From positions 266,101 to 330,100 of the forward strand of contig NZ_FQUQ01000003.1 in assembly GCF_900129215.1 (NCBI RefSeq): 64,000 nt of DNA, read 5' to 3'. The DNA comes from Pedobacter caeni (lineage in GTDB: Bacteria > Bacteroidota > Bacteroidia > Sphingobacteriales > Sphingobacteriaceae). Each line of letters begins with the position of its first letter. Within the stretch, counting starts at the first letter, position 1. The position numbers were made by a program, and so were the translations under genes. Below the pieces are notes generated by a model. That model ran no database searches and was not told the DNA's origin. It saw only the letters and a list, made by a program, of their open reading frames with translations. Positions 1 to 7,907 of the stretch are shown one piece after another.

Positions 1-1
1 A

Positions 2-52
2 GCAAAAGATACTTCTGCAGTTAAAACAAATCAATTAGCTTTAAAAAAATAA
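2..52 (+). CDS. C-terminal tail of cytochrome c oxidase subunit II (partial)
   Basis: The frame starting at base 2 is open from the window edge and codes for 16 residues ending in NQLALKK before a TAA stop. It ends 20 bases before the ctaD start. In Bacteroidetes the gene directly upstream of ctaD is normally the subunit II gene (coxB/ctaC), so this is probably its last residues. The identity rests on position only, because no CuA motif lies inside the window. Confidence 0.5.
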   Translation, partial: AKDTSAVKTNQLALKK

Positions 53-72
53 TAATACTGGAATAGCACATT

Positions 73-1959
73 ATGTCAACTATATCATTACACGATACAC
101 ATAACCACGATAGCCATGATGATCATGGGCATCACAAAGAGACCTTCTTAACGAAGTATGTCTTTAGTCAGGATCACAAAATGATCGCTAAGCAGTTCCT
201 GATAACAGGTATTATTATGGCTGTTATTGCGATGGGCTTGTCTATCCTATTTCGTTTGCAACTGGCCTGGCCGGATACAAACTTCCCTATCCTGGAAACA
301 TTCCTTGGAACATGGGCAGAAGGCGGAAGAATCAAACCTGATTTCTATCTGGCACTGGTAACGATACATGGTACCATCATGGTATTCTTTGTATTGACAG
401 CTGGTCTGAGTGGTACTTTCAGTAACTTATTAATTCCTCTTCAGATCGGAGCAAGGGATATGGCGTCGCCATTCCTGAACATGTTATCTTACTGGTTCTT
501 CTTTGGAGCCTGTGTGATTATGATGAGCTCTTTCTTTATCCAGACAGGTCCGGCAAGTGCGGGATGGACAGTATATCCTCCGTTATCTGCTTTACCAACT
601 GCGATTAAAGGTTCTGCATTAGGTATGACTTTATGGTTGATCAGTATGATCATGTTTGTTGCTTCCTCTTTAATGGGTGGTATCAACTATGTGAGTACAG
701 TATTGAACATGCGTACTAAAGGAATGGATCTTTGGAAAATGCCATTGACGATCTGGGCGTTCTTCTTAACCGCCATCTTAGGTATCTTATCTTTCCCTGT
801 ACTTGTTGCGGGGGTGGTACTCTTAATCTTTGACCGTAGTTTCGGAACAAGTTTCTACCTTTCTGATATTGTTATGGGTACTCAGGTATTGCCTAACGAA
901 GGTGGTTCCCCAATCCTGTGGCAACATTTATTCTGGTTCCTTGGTCACCCGGAGGTATATATTGTAATTATGCCGGCTTTGGGTATCTCTTCTGAGGTCA
1001 TTTCAGTAAACTCAAGAAAACCGATCTTTGGTTACCATGCGATGATTTATTCATTGATCGGTATTACCGTATTGTCATTTATCGTTTGGGGTCACCACAT
1101 GTTTGTGACGGGTATGAACCCGTTATTGGGTGGGGTATTTATGATCACCACATTGATTATTGCTGTTCCTTCAGCGGTTAAGACTTTCAACTATCTGGCT
1201 ACTTTATGGAGAGGTAATATCAAATTTACGCCTGCGATGTTATTCGCAATCGGTTTGGTATCTTTCTTCATCTCTGGTGGTTTGACCGGTATCTTCTTAG
1301 GTAATGCTTCCCTGGATATCAACTTACATGATACTTATTTCGTTGTTGCCCACTTCCACTTAGTAATGGGTTCTGCTGCGATCTTTGGTATGCTTGCAGG
1401 TGTATATCACTGGTACCCTAAAATGTTCGGTAGAATGATGAACAGCAAACTGGGATACCTTCACTTCTGGTTGACCTTTATCTCTGCTTACCTGGTATTC
1501 TTCCCGCTTCACTTCTTAGGTTTAGATGGTGTACCTCGTCGTTACTATGCATTCACTGAGTTTGAGTTTATGCAGAAATGGTTAACAGTGAACGTATTTG
1601 TTACCTGGGCAGCAATTATCGGTGCATTGGCACAGGTAGCTTTCTTATGGAACTTCTTCTATAACATCTTTAAAGGTAAAAAAGCTCCTCAGAATCCTTG
1701 GGAAGCCAATACTTTAGAGTGGACTACACCAGTAGAACATTTACATGGTAACTGGCCGGGAGAAATCCCAACAGTATACCGTTGGCCATATGATTATAGC
1801 AAACCAGGTTCGGAAGCGGATTTCATTCCTCAGACGGTACCTTTCTCTCAGACCATGTCTTCAAACATGCCTCATGATTTTGAAGGTAACACTGAATCTG
1901 AGCGTATACAAAGAGAGTGGGAAGCTAAAAACGTTCCTGCAACAGAAAAGTTAGACTAA
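73..1959 (+). CDS. ctaD: Cytochrome c oxidase subunit I
   Basis: Catalytic subunit of the heme-copper terminal oxidase, an inner-membrane proton pump that reduces oxygen to water. The 628-residue protein has about 12 membrane segments and all expected ligands: H99 (low-spin heme a), H292 and Y296 in the HPEVY motif (CuB and the Tyr crosslink), H341-H342 (CuB), and H427 and H429 in the HFH motif (heme a3 and heme a). The family is therefore certain and the enzyme should be active. Residues 7-22 form a His/Asp-rich cytoplasmic tail. It sits between the subunit II tail and heme A synthase, and a strong terminator-like hairpin follows it, so it may be the last gene of its own transcript. Confidence 0.98.
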   Translation: MSTISLHDTHNHDSHDDHGHHKETFLTKYVFSQDHKMIAKQFLITGIIMAVIAMGLSILFRLQLAWPDTNFPILETFLGTWAEGGRIKPDFYLALVTIHGTIMVFFVLTAGLSGTFSNLLIPLQIGARDMASPFLNMLSYWFFFGACVIMMSSFFIQTGPASAGWTVYPPLSALPTAIKGSALGMTLWLISMIMFVASSLMGGINYVSTVLNMRTKGMDLWKMPLTIWAFFLTAILGILSFPVLVAGVVLLIFDRSFGTSFYLSDIVMGTQVLPNEGGSPILWQHLFWFLGHPEVYIVIMPALGISSEVISVNSRKPIFGYHAMIYSLIGITVLSFIVWGHHMFVTGMNPLLGGVFMITTLIIAVPSAVKTFNYLATLWRGNIKFTPAMLFAIGLVSFFISGGLTGIFLGNASLDINLHDTYFVVAHFHLVMGSAAIFGMLAGVYHWYPKMFGRMMNSKLGYLHFWLTFISAYLVFFPLHFLGLDGVPRRYYAFTEFEFMQKWLTVNVFVTWAAIIGALAQVAFLWNFFYNIFKGKKAPQNPWEANTLEWTTPVEHLHGNWPGEIPTVYRWPYDYSKPGSEADFIPQTVPFSQTMSSNMPHDFEGNTESERIQREWEAKNVPATEKLD

Positions 1960-1982
1960 TACATCGTATTCTAAAATACACA

Positions 1983-2031
1983 ATGGGGTATCTGCAGTAG
2001 GTAAATACTTACAACAGATGCCCCATTTTTC
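1983..2031 (+). terminator. Rho-independent terminator after ctaD
   Basis: A 12-base arm at 1983-1994 pairs with 2015-2026, with one G-T pair, and is followed by a T run. It lies between the ctaD stop and the heme A synthase start. It should end or attenuate the oxidase transcript before the heme A biosynthesis genes. Confidence 0.75.
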
Positions 2032-2044
2032 TTAAACACACACC

Positions 2045-3103
2045 ATGGTTCCTAAATCTGAAAAGAGATTTATCAGGCTAAACCTCATCACCATCATTGT
2101 CACCTTATTGCTGATTCTGGCAGGGGGAATCGTACGTAGTACTGGTTCAGGCATGGGCTGTCCGGATTGGCCGAAATGTTTCGATCAGTATATTCCACCA
2201 ACGTCAGCATCACAGTTGCCCGCAGACTATAAAGAAAAGTATGTCGCGGAACGACTTGCGAAAAATGAACGTTTTGCAAAGACGCTGGAAAAAATGGGAA
2301 AGGCACACCTTGCAGACAGCATCAGACATGATGAATCGATCTTAACACATGAACCTTTTAATGTGGCGAAAACATGGACGGAGTATTTGAACCGTTTAAT
2401 GGGAGCAATCACAGGGTTTTTGTTATTGGGTCTGGTTGTTTATGCTTTTGCTTATCGTAAGGCCGCAAAAAGAATTTTGGTGTTGAGTATCCTGAATGTG
2501 ATCATTGTTGGTTTCCAGGCCTGGTTGGGTTCTATTGTGGTCTCCACAAACCTGATGCCCTGGATTGTAACGGTACACATGTTGCTGGCACTCGTAATTC
2601 TGGCTATTCTGGTGTATACTTATAACTATGCCATACAGATGCAGAAAGAGACGACTGTGATCATGTCGAATATTGTCTGGCTGAAGGTATTGGCATTGGT
2701 TTCTGTAGCATTCAGTACGCTTCAGATTGTGTTGGGTACAGAAGTAAGGGAAGCTATAGATGCGATTGCAAAAGGAATGATGTATAATGACAGGGGCAGT
2801 TGGGTGAGTAAAGTAGGTGCAACCTTTTCTTATCACCGGGATGTAGCCGTATTGGTACTGATCATCAACCTGGTAATTTATAAGATCGTAAAAGACAAGT
2901 TCAATGGAAAAGCAACAGCTTTAAGAGTTGGTAATGCAATTGCCATAGTTTTGATCATTCAGCTCTTAACAGGCTTATTATTATCTAACTTTGCACTGCC
3001 TCCATATGCACAGGCATTACACATATTGTTCTCTACGGTATTATTTACCTTACAGTATTACCTGTACCTGTTGGTGTACAGAACAGACACTTACAATCAG
3101 TAG
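2045..3103 (+). CDS. ctaA: Heme A synthase (COX15/CtaA family)
   Basis: Inner-membrane enzyme that oxidises the C8 methyl of heme O to the formyl group of heme A for the oxidase next door. The 352-residue, multi-pass protein carries the periplasmic CPDWPKC cysteine pair typical of CtaA. Three of the four usual heme-ligand histidines are visible, in TVHMLLAL, SYHRDVAV and ALHILFST. The first one, normally in an EYxHR motif, is Asn116 here (EYLNR). That substitution may be a Bacteroidetes-wide variant. The ctaB gene follows 17 bases downstream and uses the heme O precursor step, so the two are probably co-transcribed. Confidence 0.93.
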   Translation: MVPKSEKRFIRLNLITIIVTLLLILAGGIVRSTGSGMGCPDWPKCFDQYIPPTSASQLPADYKEKYVAERLAKNERFAKTLEKMGKAHLADSIRHDESILTHEPFNVAKTWTEYLNRLMGAITGFLLLGLVVYAFAYRKAAKRILVLSILNVIIVGFQAWLGSIVVSTNLMPWIVTVHMLLALVILAILVYTYNYAIQMQKETTVIMSNIVWLKVLALVSVAFSTLQIVLGTEVREAIDAIAKGMMYNDRGSWVSKVGATFSYHRDVAVLVLIINLVIYKIVKDKFNGKATALRVGNAIAIVLIIQLLTGLLLSNFALPPYAQALHILFSTVLFTLQYYLYLLVYRTDTYNQ

Positions 3104-3120
3104 TATTAATTATATATAAA

Positions 3121-3996
3121 TTGAAACAGTTTTTAGCAGATTTCTCTAAGCTCATTAAATTCAGATTAACATTTCTGGTTGTATTTTCTGCATCAGTTAC
3201 GTTTTTAATAGGCTCCAAAGTACCAATCAATGGGGTAAGCCCGGATATAAACTGGATGAACTGGCTGATCTTAATTATTGGTGGTTTCCTGGTAACTTCT
3301 GCAGCGAATTGCTTTAATGAGGTGATTGAAGTGGATCTGGATAAATTAATGACCAGAACTAAGGACCGTCCAATGCCTTCAGGTCATATGACAACCGGAC
3401 AAGGTTTGGTTTCAGGACTGGTTATGGGATTGCTTGGAACCTGGTTACTTGGAAAATTAAATATCGAAACGGGATTACTTTCTGTATTCTCTATCTTTTT
3501 ATACGCATTTGCCTATACTCCATTGAAAAGGAAGTCGCCGATAGCGGTGATTGTTGGCGCGATTCCAGGGGCTTTACCTCCGCTGATCGGTTATGTAGCT
3601 GCACACGGAAAGATAGACCAGATTGCAGTCATTCTTTTTCTGATTCAGTTTGTATGGCAGCTGCCACATTTCTGGGCGATTGCCTGGGTGCTGGATGATG
3701 ATTATAAAAAAGCGGGATTCCGTCTTTTACCGACAACAAAAAGAGATAAGATCAGTGGATTTATTACTTTTCTGAGTACGCTGGTATTGATTCCGGTTAG
3801 TTTAATGCCAACCTTTTATGGTTTTGGCGGATATTATATTGCAGGGGTGTCCCTCCTTGCCGGGCTCGTGTTTGCGTGGCTGGCGTTTAAAATGTGGATG
3901 GATCTGGAGGTTGCGAGTGCAAGAAAGGTGATGTTTTGCTCTTTCTTTTACCTGCCTATTGTTCAGTTGGTTTTATTGTTTGATTTTATAGCTTAA
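3121..3996 (+). CDS. ctaB: Protoheme IX farnesyltransferase (heme O synthase)
   Basis: UbiA-family membrane prenyltransferase that attaches a farnesyl group to protoheme to give heme O, the substrate of the heme A synthase just upstream. The 291 residues include the allylic-diphosphate motif around NCFNEVIEVDLDKLMTRT followed by KDRPMPSG, and a second conserved loop with DDDYKKAGFRLLP. About nine membrane segments are predicted by eye. The start is a TTG with no nearby upstream ATG, chosen because MKQFLADFSKLIKFR matches the usual amphipathic N-terminus of the family. The first motif has Glu where many homologues have Asp. Confidence 0.95.
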   Translation: MKQFLADFSKLIKFRLTFLVVFSASVTFLIGSKVPINGVSPDINWMNWLILIIGGFLVTSAANCFNEVIEVDLDKLMTRTKDRPMPSGHMTTGQGLVSGLVMGLLGTWLLGKLNIETGLLSVFSIFLYAFAYTPLKRKSPIAVIVGAIPGALPPLIGYVAAHGKIDQIAVILFLIQFVWQLPHFWAIAWVLDDDYKKAGFRLLPTTKRDKISGFITFLSTLVLIPVSLMPTFYGFGGYYIAGVSLLAGLVFAWLAFKMWMDLEVASARKVMFCSFFYLPIVQLVLLFDFIA

Positions 3997-4006
3997 TAAT
4001 TTAAAT

Positions 4007-4597
4007 ATGGTACATACGTTAAAAGAGCAGGATGTAAAATATGGTGAGGAGTTAAACACAAAGCCGAAGAAGTTTATTCTTTGGTTGTTTGTGGTATCTT
4101 CGACGATCATGTTTGGGGGCTTTACGAGCTTTTACATCGTATTCGCAGCATCAAAAGGTAAAGGTCATGGATTGGTACTTCCGGACGCCTTTATGTACAG
4201 TACATTAATCCTGATTGGCAGCAGCATCTGTCTTTTTCTGGCCGCAAAGGCACTGAAAGCAGGAAATATCGGATCTCAGAAAGTCCTGTTGTGGGGAACT
4301 ATGGTTCTTGCGCTTGTTTTTGGTTATCTTCAGGTAGATGCCTGGAGTGCTTTATTCCAGACAGGGGCAACCTTAGTGAACAATAACGCAGCAATATCTT
4401 TAATTTATATTGTTTCTGGATTTCACTTATTGCACATTTTTGGAGGACTTTGTTTTATCTTGAATTGTTTATTTGGCGCTTATGGTAAAATACCAACGGC
4501 AAAGGCTAAATACAGGATGGAAATTGCTTCTATATTTTGGCATTTTATAGATATATTATGGATATATCTGTATGTTTTTTTACTTTTGAACAGTTAG
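4007..4597 (+). CDS. Cytochrome c oxidase subunit III family protein (first copy)
   Basis: A 196-residue membrane protein of the heme-copper oxidase subunit III family with five membrane segments. The C-terminal WHFIDILWIYLYVF block and the internal GFHLLHIFGG segment are family hallmarks. A second, longer subunit III gene starts 30 bases downstream. Tandem subunit III-like genes are common in Bacteroidetes oxidase clusters; this shorter copy may be the accessory subunit. The gene starts 10 bases after ctaB and should be in the same operon. Confidence 0.9.
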   Translation: MVHTLKEQDVKYGEELNTKPKKFILWLFVVSSTIMFGGFTSFYIVFAASKGKGHGLVLPDAFMYSTLILIGSSICLFLAAKALKAGNIGSQKVLLWGTMVLALVFGYLQVDAWSALFQTGATLVNNNAAISLIYIVSGFHLLHIFGGLCFILNCLFGAYGKIPTAKAKYRMEIASIFWHFIDILWIYLYVFLLLNS

Positions 4598-4610
4598 ATT
4601 TGTTAACAAA
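4595..4610 (+). promoter_or_regulatory. Possible internal -7 box overlapping a 12-bp palindrome
   Basis: TAGATTTG at 4595-4602 fits the Bacteroidetes -7 consensus and overlaps the stop codon of the first subunit III gene, 25 bases before the next start. It runs into the perfect palindrome TTTGTTAACAAA at 4599-4610. Only a weak T-rich -33 region is visible upstream. AT-rich palindromes of this length can arise by chance. Confidence 0.3.
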
Positions 4611-4627
4611 CTATTACAATTTATAAA

Positions 4628-5335
4628 ATGAATTCATTATCACAATTAGATCAGGTAAAAACTACTCCTTGGAGCGGCGGTCGCTCACCGTGGTCGGTAG
4701 AGTACGGTAAAATAATGATGTGGTTTTTCTTGCTTTCTGATGCATTCACATTCTCTTCATTATTGGTTTATTATGGAGCTCAGCGTTTCACTAAATTAAC
4801 CTGGCCAGATCCGGATTTGGTTTTTCAATCTATTCCTGGAATAATGGACCACGGTGCGCCATTAGTGTTTGTGGGTATCATGACTTTTATTTTGATCATG
4901 AGCTCTGTGACAATGGTATTAGCTGTAGAAGCAGGACACAGACGTTCTAAGAAGGAAGTAATCTGGTGGATGGTTGCAACGATCATCGGTGGATTCATGT
5001 TCCTTGGTTGTCAGGCTTTAGAGTGGACACACTTATTCCATGAAGGATTCGGATGGGGAAAAATTCCTCCAATGGAGACCTTAAAACATTTGTTTACAGG
5101 TGAGGTTTCGACCGTATCTGCACAGCAGTTTTCAAACCTGTTCTTTACCATTACCGGATTTCACGGATTTCACGTATTTAGTGGGGTAATTATCAATATC
5201 ATCATCCTGTGTATGACCATTAATGGTACGTTCGAAAAACGTGGACATTACCTGATGGTAGAAAAAGTTGGTTTATACTGGCACTTCGTAGACCTTGTAT
5301 GGGTATTCGTATTTACATTCTTCTATTTAGTTTAA
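4628..5335 (+). CDS. ctaE: Cytochrome c oxidase subunit III (second copy)
   Basis: Subunit III of the aa3/caa3 oxidase, an integral membrane subunit that stabilises the catalytic core. The 235-residue product has five or more membrane segments. It shows GFHGFHVFSGV and the closing WHFVDLVWVFVFTFFYLV signature. It is longer than the copy upstream and keeps the standard C-terminus, so it is the more likely structural subunit. The subunit IV gene follows 19 bases downstream. Confidence 0.92.
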   Translation: MNSLSQLDQVKTTPWSGGRSPWSVEYGKIMMWFFLLSDAFTFSSLLVYYGAQRFTKLTWPDPDLVFQSIPGIMDHGAPLVFVGIMTFILIMSSVTMVLAVEAGHRRSKKEVIWWMVATIIGGFMFLGCQALEWTHLFHEGFGWGKIPPMETLKHLFTGEVSTVSAQQFSNLFFTITGFHGFHVFSGVIINIIILCMTINGTFEKRGHYLMVEKVGLYWHFVDLVWVFVFTFFYLV

Positions 5336-5354
5336 TCATTCAAAAAAAAATATT

Positions 5355-5705
5355 ATGTCAGAGCACGCACATACAGAAGAGCATGGACACGGCGAACATG
5401 CCGGCTTAACCAAGAAAAAAATATGGCAGGTATTTGGTATCCTTTTACTGATCACAGTAATTGAGTTTATCATCGCCCTTGTGATATTGCCAAAAGGCTT
5501 AATGAGCCATGGTGTTGGTAATTTCTTATACATCGCACTTACTTTATTAAAAGCATTTTATATTGTGGCTTATTTCATGCACTTAAAGTATGAGAAGCTG
5601 GGTTTACAATTGTCATTAACCGTATCATTTATTTTTATTCTCTATTTTATAACATTAATGCTGATTGAAGGCGGTTACCTGCATCTTCACATGCCCCTTG
5701 TTTAA
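5355..5705 (+). CDS. Cytochrome c oxidase subunit IV (caa3-type)
   Basis: A 116-residue small subunit of the bacterial oxidase with three membrane helices (roughly residues 25-45, 55-75 and 80-105). The YFMHLKYEKL turn is typical of bacterial Cox subunit IV. The first 17 residues are His/Glu-rich (SEHAHTEEHGHGEHAG). Its stop codon overlaps the start of the Sco-like gene by one base (TAATG), which suggests translational coupling. Confidence 0.9.
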   Translation: MSEHAHTEEHGHGEHAGLTKKKIWQVFGILLLITVIEFIIALVILPKGLMSHGVGNFLYIALTLLKAFYIVAYFMHLKYEKLGLQLSLTVSFIFILYFITLMLIEGGYLHLHMPLV

Positions 5706-6412
5706 TGAAGAGTTCCCAAATAAAAAAAATATTAATCCTGGTCACCATTTTAGCGGTACCAGGATTTTTATATTATTTGCTACAGGACAAAGGTAAAAAC
5801 CGTTATAAGCCATTGCCTTTTTTCGGTCCTAAAGAAGTAGCAAAAACCTTTCATTCGGTTCGTGGAAAACAAATTCCGGATACGATTTATCACCTGGTAC
5901 CTGATTTTAAACTAGTCAACCAGCAGGCAGATACGGTCAACTGGAAAAGCTACGAAGGAAAGATATTAATCCTGAACCTGTTTTATACCACAGGGAATAC
6001 CTATTCTGTAAATTTCGCTAATAAGGCCATGAAGGCTTTTGAAGCCACCTATGCGAATAATAAGACTGTTAATTTCGTGGGTTTAAGCATAGATCCATCC
6101 AGGGATACGCCTAAAGTGTTGTCTGATTATGCGGCCGGCCTTGGAGCTAAACCTGGTAAATGGGACTTGCTGACTGGCGATAGCGCTTCAGTTTATAACC
6201 TGATCAATAAAGGGTTGTTTATTGATGCACACCGGGAGTTACAGAATGGTGAGCAGAAGTTTGTATATAGCAATATGTTTGTATTGCTGGATCCTCAGCG
6301 TCGCATTCGTGGATATTATGAAGCAACCAGTCAGGAAGCATTATCTAAACTGGACGATGAGATCAAAGTTCTGATCACTGAAGAATTAAGAAATAATAAA
6401 GACGGGAGGTAG
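5705..6412 (+). CDS. Sco1/SenC-like thioredoxin-fold protein lacking copper ligands
   Basis: A 235-residue membrane-anchored protein with one N-terminal membrane helix (about residues 7-27) and a periplasmic Sco/SenC thioredoxin fold. Sco proteins normally deliver copper to CuA through a CxxxC pair and a distal His. Here the pair is Gly97 and Ser101 within FYTTGNTYS, and the usual His of the HS motif is Tyr188 (VYSNMF), so no recognisable copper site remains. The rest of the fold is intact (GLSIDPSRDTPKVL, then LLDPQRRIRGYYE), and the gene has no stops or frameshift. It is coupled to the subunit IV gene, so it may have a structural or chaperone role rather than being a decayed gene. Confidence 0.88.
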   Translation: MKSSQIKKILILVTILAVPGFLYYLLQDKGKNRYKPLPFFGPKEVAKTFHSVRGKQIPDTIYHLVPDFKLVNQQADTVNWKSYEGKILILNLFYTTGNTYSVNFANKAMKAFEATYANNKTVNFVGLSIDPSRDTPKVLSDYAAGLGAKPGKWDLLTGDSASVYNLINKGLFIDAHRELQNGEQKFVYSNMFVLLDPQRRIRGYYEATSQEALSKLDDEIKVLITEELRNNKDGR

Positions 6413-6435
6413 GTCCTCCCATAATACCTGATAAG

Positions 6436-7002
6436 ATGAATGATAAGTTTTTTTTACGCTTAGTGTGGATTGTTACAGCTGTAGTGCTGACTGTTGTTAT
6501 TGCGTTAAAGCTTGTTCCACCGCCAACCACTAAACCTTCTTTCATTTATCTGTTGCCTCATATTATTGGGGGAATTAATGCCACTTGTTCTGTGTTACTG
6601 ATCATCTCCCTGATCTTTATCCGCAAGGGGAATATTAAAGCGCATAAAATCACAAATATCATCACCTTTATCTTATCGGCTATATTTTTAGTTTTTTATA
6701 TCCTGTTCCATTTATATGAGAAGGATACTAAGTTTGGCGATATAGATCATAATGGAGTTTTATCTGTGGCAGAGCTTGCCGCTGTGGGGAGTACGAGATA
6801 TATCTATTTCTTCATTCTGGCCACACACATTATTCTTGCTGTGGTGGTATTGCCGTTAATCCTGGTGAGCTTCTACAGAGGCTTAAATATGCAGGTCGCG
6901 CTTCATAAAAAAATCGTTCGCTGGTCTTATCCTGTTTGGTTGTATGTGGCCGTTACGGGGGTTATAGTCTACTTAATGATTTCTCCTTACTATAACTTTT
7001 AA
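6436..7002 (+). CDS. DUF420 membrane protein with an EF-hand-like loop
   Basis: A 188-residue protein with five predicted membrane helices that matches the DUF420 family found with cytochrome oxidase genes. The role of the family is not established; an assembly function is usually suggested. Between the third and fourth helices is DIDHNGVLSVAE, a fit to the canonical 12-residue EF-hand loop with D102, D104, N106, G107 and E113 at the calcium-binding positions. It ends the oxidase gene run, 23 bases after the Sco-like gene. Confidence 0.85.
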   Translation: MNDKFFLRLVWIVTAVVLTVVIALKLVPPPTTKPSFIYLLPHIIGGINATCSVLLIISLIFIRKGNIKAHKITNIITFILSAIFLVFYILFHLYEKDTKFGDIDHNGVLSVAELAAVGSTRYIYFFILATHIILAVVVLPLILVSFYRGLNMQVALHKKIVRWSYPVWLYVAVTGVIVYLMISPYYNF

Positions 7003-7187
7003 TTATCACAAGGGTTATTTTATTTAGCCTTATTCTTTAAATTTTTCGACAGTATTTCTGATAAAATCTATTGGAGGCAATAATAATTTTATTTTATCAT
7101 CAATAATTCCTTCTTAAATCATATTTTAGAGCTATTAACGTAATAATTTCGATTTTATTCAAATTATTCTAATTGGTTAGGAGTGTG

Positions 7188-7805
7188 ATGAGTGCTAGAA
7201 AATCGATAGATGTAATTTCAGGGAATGATCTGCTTTTACTTATTGAGGATAACAATAAGGATGCATTCACTGACTTTTATTCTCATAATTTTAGAAAATT
7301 AATTCTTGTATCTGATAAGTATGTTCAGGGGGTTCCTGCTGCAGAAGAAATCGTGCAGGATGTTTTTCTGAAGATATGGGAGGAAAAGGAATTGTTATCG
7401 GAGATCAAATCCATCAAAGCATATTTATACAGGAGCGTAGTGAATGCCTCAATAAATTTTGTAAATCGTCAAAAGAATATTGAAAAGCATCATCTTAAAA
7501 TTGCAGATCATGTTATTACTGATGATACCGAACGACATGATGAGGAGAATGAGCTGATTACACTTCTTTATGATGAAATTGAGCTCTTGCCGGAAAAATG
7601 CCAGAAAGTTTTCAAGCTAAGCAGGCTGGAAGGGTTGAAATACCGGGACATTGCCCTGCAATTGAATATTTCTGAAAAAACAGTAGAAAATCACATGGGA
7701 AATGCACTTAAAATCCTGAGAAGTCGTGTTTCTAAAGCCGCAGAGCAGAGTCCTGTGAAAAAGAAATTTAAATATTTCTATCTTTTAGCCGTGTATTTAT
7801 ACTAA
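7188..7805 (+). CDS. RNA polymerase ECF sigma-70 factor
   Basis: A sigma factor of the extracytoplasmic-function type (205 residues). Region 2 includes EEIVQDVFLKIWEEK, and region 4 has a helix-turn-helix around GLKYRDIALQLNISEKTVENHMGNALKIL. The ATG at 7188 is chosen over an in-frame TTG at 7173 because AGGAG sits 4 bases upstream of it. The gene heads a locus with FecR, SusC and SusD. By analogy with characterised STN/FecR systems it should be released when SusC binds substrate and should switch on this locus. Confidence 0.93.
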   Translation: MSARKSIDVISGNDLLLLIEDNNKDAFTDFYSHNFRKLILVSDKYVQGVPAAEEIVQDVFLKIWEEKELLSEIKSIKAYLYRSVVNASINFVNRQKNIEKHHLKIADHVITDDTERHDEENELITLLYDEIELLPEKCQKVFKLSRLEGLKYRDIALQLNISEKTVENHMGNALKILRSRVSKAAEQSPVKKKFKYFYLLAVYLY

Positions 7806-7907
7806 GGCTCCCTCCCGTTGGGGATATTAAGCAAATATTATTTTTTATTCATATAATGACTAGGGGTTTTTAGTCACCCGTTTGTCTTATATACAAACCT
7901 AACCGAA

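Noticed and set aside
2423..2836. 137-residue minus-strand frame inside the heme A synthase gene
   Set aside because: Antisense to membrane helices, His/Asn-rich, no motif or start context.
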